Shown here one piece after another: positions 59,033 through 64,000 of a stretch of DNA of 64,000 nt; the first letter of the stretch is position 1; each line of letters opens with the position of its first letter. Made by a program: the position numbers and the translations under genes. Under the pieces are notes generated by a model. It did not search any database, was not told the origin of the DNA, and worked only from the letters and a program-made list of their open reading frames with translations. The DNA is taken from NCBI GenBank assembly GCA_020081605.1, contig JAHREC010000018.1, positions 682,001 to 746,000 of the forward strand, given 5' to 3'. The stretch is from Albifimbria verrucaria. Its lineage: Eukaryota > Ascomycota > Sordariomycetes > Hypocreales > Stachybotryaceae.

Positions 59033-60043
59033 ATGTCGATAATCATTACTCCTCGATTCCACCTCCTTGAGATTGGTGATCAGCCAGTAAGTCATGTTCA
59101 ATATGTTCTAACCTAACTCGCCCAATTGGCATGCGCCAACATGCAGTGGTCAGCAAATCCACGAAGGATGACAGCTGAACCTCTTGTAGTGGTGTCCCGA
59201 GTTCTTGCGCGAATACTCCCACCTCGCTCGCATGCAGATGTGGCGTATGGACGGGAAGGGAAGCATGGCGAAAAGACAACACCGGCGGAATTTGCCTGCG
59301 ATGTGATGCTTGATCACATCCCAGACTTGTCTGCCTATACTATTGTGGACCCATGTGCAGGCGGCGGGGTCCCATTCCCATTATGGAGCCTGCATTGAAC
59401 CAGAAGCTCCTGAAACGCGGTCTCCGTCCAGTTCGTTTCCTCCTTTCGGATTTGTGGCCTTCCCTAGCCCGGTGGGAGACCATATCGAAAGGCAGCGAGA
59501 ATATCACCTACGTCAACGAGCCTCGGGATGCAACTAAAGCCGTCAAGGTTGTAGGGCCGGGGAAGAAAGAATGTCGCATCTTCAACCTGTGCTTCCACCA
59601 CTTCGATGATCCAGTGGCCGAGCTGGTTCTTCGAAGTGCTGTTGAATCAGCCGATGCCTTTGTGTAGGTCGACTTGCCTTGTATTTTCCAAGTCTAGTTC
59701 TGTTAACTGTGTCTTCCAGAATCTTTGAAATGACGAACCGGACGTTGACTTCTTTTCTTAACACTACTTTTATTGTCTTGTCGCCGTTTCTTACAACGTT
59801 GATGTGGTTCAGAAACTCCCCATTCATCTGTTCTTCACATATATCATTCCCCTAGTGCCCCTTATGTTTGCTATTGATGGGTATGTTTCATGCATTCGTG
59901 GGCGCACTAACCAAGAACTAGATGGGCTATTGCGAAAACAGAAGGATATCAATTTAGATGGCTGGGAGTTCAAGAGCGGAGAGACGAATGTGTTACCACC
60001 ATTTGGAGTCATGTACTGGTATGTAGGTGTGAGAAAAACCTAG
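59033..60043 (+). CDS. Membrane-anchored SAM-methyltransferase-like protein (frame breaks)
   Basis: Exon 1 is 59033-59086 (MSIIITPRFHLLEIGDQP). Exon 2 begins at 59190 with WCPEFLREYSHLARMQMWRM, and exon 3 at 59720. After a break near 59280 comes the SAM-site-like IVDPCAGGG, then IPIMEPALNQKLLKRGLRPV (break in a G run near 59368), FLLSDLWPS, and CRIFNLCFHHFDDPVAELVL. The C-terminus has one or two membrane helices (NTTFIVLSPFLTTLMW; FFTYIIPLVPLMFAIDGYV), then WEFKSGETNVLPPFGVMYWY. One C is missing near 59817. It resembles an uncharacterised fungal methyltransferase family; the substrate is unknown. A cluster palindrome upstream suggests it belongs to the pathway. The N-terminal domain looks short. 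Confidence 0.65.
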
Positions 60044-61307
60044 GCCTATGAAAAATCTGCCGATGAGTTCTTTGGTAAATAGAGAAGTAGGGAAGTAAGA
60101 TTTCGTAATTATTATGATTATTGTTTTGCAATAACGTCATGCCTCTCCAACACACCTATGTTCGGTATCGGTACTCACTCAGTAGCTCGGTGACCCCTAG
60201 CAGAAAGTTCATTATTCCTCGCTAAGCCAGGAGTCTATAACGATCGCGATTCACCTTTCTGATGTTAGGCATTAGTCTCGGCAAATCCCGTCTGTCAGAG
60301 GGATGTAGTTGACATCAATGACGAAGCCTGTTTGCTTGGTCTGCGCTGGATCAATATCCTTGCACCAGATGCCTGCTGCACCGGCCACACTTTGACAGTT
60401 TATTAGCTGATACCCCTGCCTATACATCTCAGAGGGTGGATCATATTGTGGTCCAATCTTACGGTCACGGAATCGGTGGTTCTACACAACTGTGTGGTAG
60501 TATTGTGTCCTGTGCGCCTGGGAAGTGGCTGCATACCAGATGTAGCATTGCTTTTCGCTATCTCGCCCCCATGTTACCTCGAGCCTGATCTTGGACTCAG
60601 TGAGATAAACACTGGGAGACGAACCCGACACGGCGGCACCTGGAATTGTGTCAATACACAGTACGGATTAAATAAATAGTCATGCCTGGCCCGATTACCC
60701 TTGATTCGGCAGCTGTAAGTGTCGCACGGAGCATCAATCTGTTACTAAACGCGTAGATTAGAGCGGAACCACAAGGGGAATCACAGGGGGATCACAAGAT
60801 AGACGTCTGATGTTCGGGAATAGTCTCCAAAGATGAGTTCATGGGGCATCGTTATCTGCAAGGAACATGCGCAATTTACTAGGATAAACCAGCGTGCTAC
60901 ATTCGGAAAGAATAACGTGGGTGATGGCGTTACATGGTTGGCTTGGATCCAAAAGGAACGCATCTGCATGAAAGGATCGCAGCGTGCCGTGCAGTGTGGA
61001 GATTCCATGAGGGGACTTACTATGGTGCATGAAGATGAGAAGGATGTCCTGTGGCTTCCAAGGTTCTATCATTAGCTAAACGGCAAGTCCATTGCAGACG
61101 GCACTGACTAGTTACTTGGTAAGGGTCAATGCAGCATACAAAATGACTCCCCCTCCGCTCGTCTGATCTATACAGAGAAATATTTGCTCTGGTCGAGGTA
61201 GTTCGCAGGAAGACTGACAGGGAGCTTGACTTACCTCTTTCCTTGAGAACACCTCGCAAGAGCCCAAATCAGGGACGACAGTTTGTTTGCTGTCATAGCC
61301 TGCCGTC
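60044..61307. other. Intergenic region
   Basis: No gene supported. No cluster palindrome was found upstream of the rhodopsin-domain gene. Confidence 0.5.
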
Positions 61308-62563
61308 ATGTCTTTCCCCGACTTACCTCCCGAGGTGCAGGCCCAGCTCCTCCAGGGCCCTGCAATGCCTCCTCCCAATGGCACTGATTCGAATTTTGAC
61401 AATCCTATCAACAACAACGCATACGTCTTCTCTGTCATCACTGCTTTTCTTGTTATTGTGACAATATGTCTTATCATCCGTCTTTATGTTAGCTTCATTC
61501 TCATTAAACAGCATATTGTTGCTGATTGTAAGTTGTTATCACAGTACCCTTACTTCCTGTTTCAATCTCTAATACAATGTTTGATTAGACCTTATGATCG
61601 CCACGTATGGCTTGTTCGTAGGAATATGCGGCATTGCATATTGGTGGATTGAAAGCCTCGGCGTCATCCACCAGTGGGATATGCGTTTTTCTCAACTGGA
61701 ACATTTCCTATGGGTAATTATGACATGTTTTGGTTTACTATATGCAAAGCATTAACAACTATCGTTAGATGATGCATGTTTTCTGCAACCTCTACTTTGC
61801 AGCACTTTTGACGCTCAAATGTGCTATCCTCATAGAGTGGATTCGTGTACTGTTTCCGACACATTATCGAACCTTGTACTGGTGGATCATCCATGGCACA
61901 CTAGTCGTCACCGTCCTTGGCTACCTAGGGTTGTTCCTCGCCTGGAACCTCAACTGCCAGCCTTTTGAGGCTACATGGAACCCTACTATTGCTGGATCAT
62001 GTGGTCCAATGACAACGGTGGAGCTCGCCTGCGTTGTCGTTAACATGGGCACAGATTTGGCGATTCTTTTACTGCCTCAGCCAATCATCTGGAAGCTCCA
62101 AATGCCAACATCCAGGAAGATCGCAATTTCACTGATGTTCGTTGTAGGCGTTATGTAAGTCAAAATGACCTCCCCGTATGTTGCCATACATGGCTAACCT
62201 CATTGGAACAGGGCTGTCGCTGCGGGTGCCGTCCGAACTTACTATATGACGTGGTTTTACTGGAGTGAAGATGTTGCCTGGCTATCCGGATATTTATACG
62301 TCTGGAGCGCCATTGAGATTGCTTGTGGAAGCATGACATATTGTGCTATTAGTCTTCCAAAATTCTGTAAGGAGTCAAAGATTCTGTCCAGCATCACCAG
62401 CAAGCTGCGGACTTCCCTTTCTAGTAGTTCGAAGGACACTCGGACAAGGAGCTCGAAACAGCTTGATGGCTCTGGTTATGTTGAGTCGACAGAAGGGATA
62501 GATCTATCCAAGTCTCGCTCATATTACAAGATCTCTGACAGGCAATATAGTCAAGAGGTATAA
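61308..62563 (+). CDS. Integral membrane protein, fungal rhodopsin-domain (PF20684-type) family
   Basis: A seven-helix membrane protein of the family often found beside fungal metabolite clusters. The start at 61308 (MSFPDLPPEVQAQLLQGPAM) leads to an outside N-terminus. Helices: VFSVITAFLVIVTICLIIRL, ATYGLFVGICGIAYWWI, MMHVFCNLYFAALLTLKCAI, GTLVVTVLGYLGLFLAWNLN, ACVVVNMGTDLAILLLPQP, KIAISLMFVVGVM, and the family motif WSAIEIACGSMTYCAISLPK. Three introns (from about 61528, 61714 and 62155). A Ser-rich cytosolic tail ends YYKISDRQYSQEV. No frame breaks. No Lys for retinal is evident, so it is not an opsin in function. A role in sensing or in the cluster is open. Confidence 0.8.
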
Positions 62564-64000
62564 ATAGGTTGTTGATTCAGTGGAGACATTAGCCGCCCAT
62601 TTGAAGCTCAAAAAGTTTAAGGTCCGATATCGTAATATATACACCCGGTAGTTAAGCTCTATAGCCAGCGTCTGAAGATTTGATCATAAAGTAATGAAGT
62701 TATATACAACCGACCATAATGGATGGTGGTCGAGTGATATATTCTTGCATAGACGGGGAGTTCTTCAATTGCGTTTAATGTATCCTGGTGTCAGGGCAAA
62801 TAACCTACCCTGCACCCACAGATGCCCTGTCATATATAAGAGAGGGCGCTGCGCCCTCTCTGCTAGAACTCCGTAGAGATAAATCTACTGCTACTGTGCC
62901 CCTAAGGTCTCTTCACTCCGCTATAGCATATGTGCCGTGACAGCTGGGGTGTACGTAAACTTGAGCGTGCTTGCAATACAAGAATGCGCTTTGGCCTACG
63001 TTACAATCCATGCTTTACTTTAAATTTTGTTAATTTATTTGCCAAGAGAATTTTCCGAGACATAATCGATGGACTTGCATAGTTTAGCTCAAGCATTAGC
63101 AATATATTGTGTATTGTTAATTTTTTTATCAGGTTCACTTGTGGTATTGGTGGATGTCTGGGAGCTTAAAGGGTCTCCTTGTATCATATTCCGCAGAATA
63201 TCTCTAATCTTGATGTAATCAAGTTTCTTGGTAATTAAGAATAAGAAAAACTGTAGAGTTATTCATGACAAACGCATATAATTTTCTTTTTCTTTTTTCT
63301 TTTTATCTTTTTTTTTTTTTTTTGGAAAAATAATAATATTTTACCTCAGTACAATCTAGATAGACATCAACTTTGGAGCTTCTGAAGAGTGCAGTAGAGT
63401 AATAACAGTACTGTGTGATCTATAGAATTTAAAGAACAACTATTATGAGGAACTATTGTTAAGAATATGTTTTTGAAGACTCAGATGCACTATACCTTGC
63501 CATAGTAGCTGCTTATCTATTTTCAGTTTATATTCACAAGTTAGGCACGAGTATGTATATGAGTACACCTGGAAACCCAACGAATTAGAGCAACATATCT
63601 GCAGTCAGGTTGTGGAACAAGGGCCCAAGACCTATGAACTTGACGGGGAGATCGGCTACGGAACACATTAAACTATAGATGGTTGAGGAAGGGTAAAAAT
63701 ACAGAAGAACCCCTCCAAAAATAGGAGAAAAGTTTGATCTCATTTGGTATGATCTTGCTCCTTCGTTCCAAATTTTCTACGCACAAAGCTGAGTCAGAAT
63801 TTAATCTCAAGTAGATTTCAGGATATACGCTGAATTCTGCAAACTACTTTTACAATTTCTTGAAATTAATGTTCCTAAGTGCGATTGTTACCTTATGCTG
63901 CTCAGCAATAGACTCACATCTGCTGCCTGGGTTCATTGGTAACACTTTTGTGAATGTTTACGTTACATAACTGATGACATTGAGAGTCAACAGTAGTGAA
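62564..64000. other. AT-rich right end without genes
   Basis: Contains the hairpin at 62839 and a T-rich tract at 63282-63323 with 16 uninterrupted T. No coding signal. Confidence 0.5.
62839..62861. repeat. GC-rich perfect inverted repeat
   Basis: AGAGAGGGCGC and GCGCCCTCTCT are perfect 11-base arms around a single T, set in AT-rich DNA and preceded by TATATAAG. Confidence 0.8.

Noticed and set aside
63282..63323. T-rich tract as a transposon or retroelement tail
   Set aside because: No target-site duplication or element body was recognised next to it.
1..64000. CRISPR array, phage or bacterial operon structure
   Set aside because: Spliced genes, fungal families and monocistronic promoters throughout; no regularly spaced repeats were seen.

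Overview
The window looks like nuclear DNA of a filamentous ascomycete, most likely a Sordariomycete and plausibly a hypocrealean. The reasons are short GT-AG introns of about 50-110 bases, Zn2Cys6 regulators, an MDR-type ABC pump, a non-reducing polyketide synthase (NR-PKS) with SAT and PT domains, and pyrimidine-rich leaders. No search was run, so the species is open. Many reading frames are broken by single-base losses in short homopolymers. The breaks fall in housekeeping genes too (RCC1/Pim1, Yip1, thioredoxin), while DUF829, SDR, RidA, Trf4 and the O-methyltransferase read clean. I therefore treat most breaks as probable assembly errors, not decay, and annotate across them without restoring sequence.

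Left part (1-15.7 kb): a 3'-truncated anion:cation symporter, a Cys-rich metallothionein-like gene, RCC1/Pim1, Yip1, two related His-rich hydrophilic proteins, and a small secreted precursor with two tandem modules. Each module is an acidic pro-segment, then Arg-Arg, then a Lys-rich amphipathic core. This precursor is the most unusual gene in the window. A two-exon 131-residue orphan follows.

Middle (16.6-31.2 kb): a Zn2Cys6 regulator diverges from a full-length ABCB pump. After them come a DUF829/PaxU-like hydrolase, a cytochrome P450, and a convergent pair for the last two steps of homogentisate breakdown (maleylacetoacetate isomerase and fumarylacetoacetase). The ABC and P450 genes share a diverged 107-base 3'-flank repeat.

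Housekeeping stretch (33.7-41.6 kb): RidA, a Trf4/5-type poly(A) polymerase, a sugar transporter, thioredoxin and an intron-containing tRNA-Arg(UCG).

Right part (42-62.6 kb): a polyketide cluster with an O-methyltransferase, an NR-PKS ordered SAT-KS-AT-PT-ACP-R without a C-methyltransferase, an SDR, an orphan polytopic membrane protein, a Zn2Cys6 regulator, a membrane-anchored methyltransferase-like gene and a rhodopsin-domain membrane protein. Four perfect copies of the palindrome TCGG-N3-CCGA lie upstream of the PKS/SDR pair, the membrane protein and the methyltransferase-like gene, which suggests one regulon run by the cluster's Zn2Cys6 factor. The expected product is an O-methylated aromatic aldehyde or alcohol. 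The last 1.4 kb is AT-rich and apparently gene-free.
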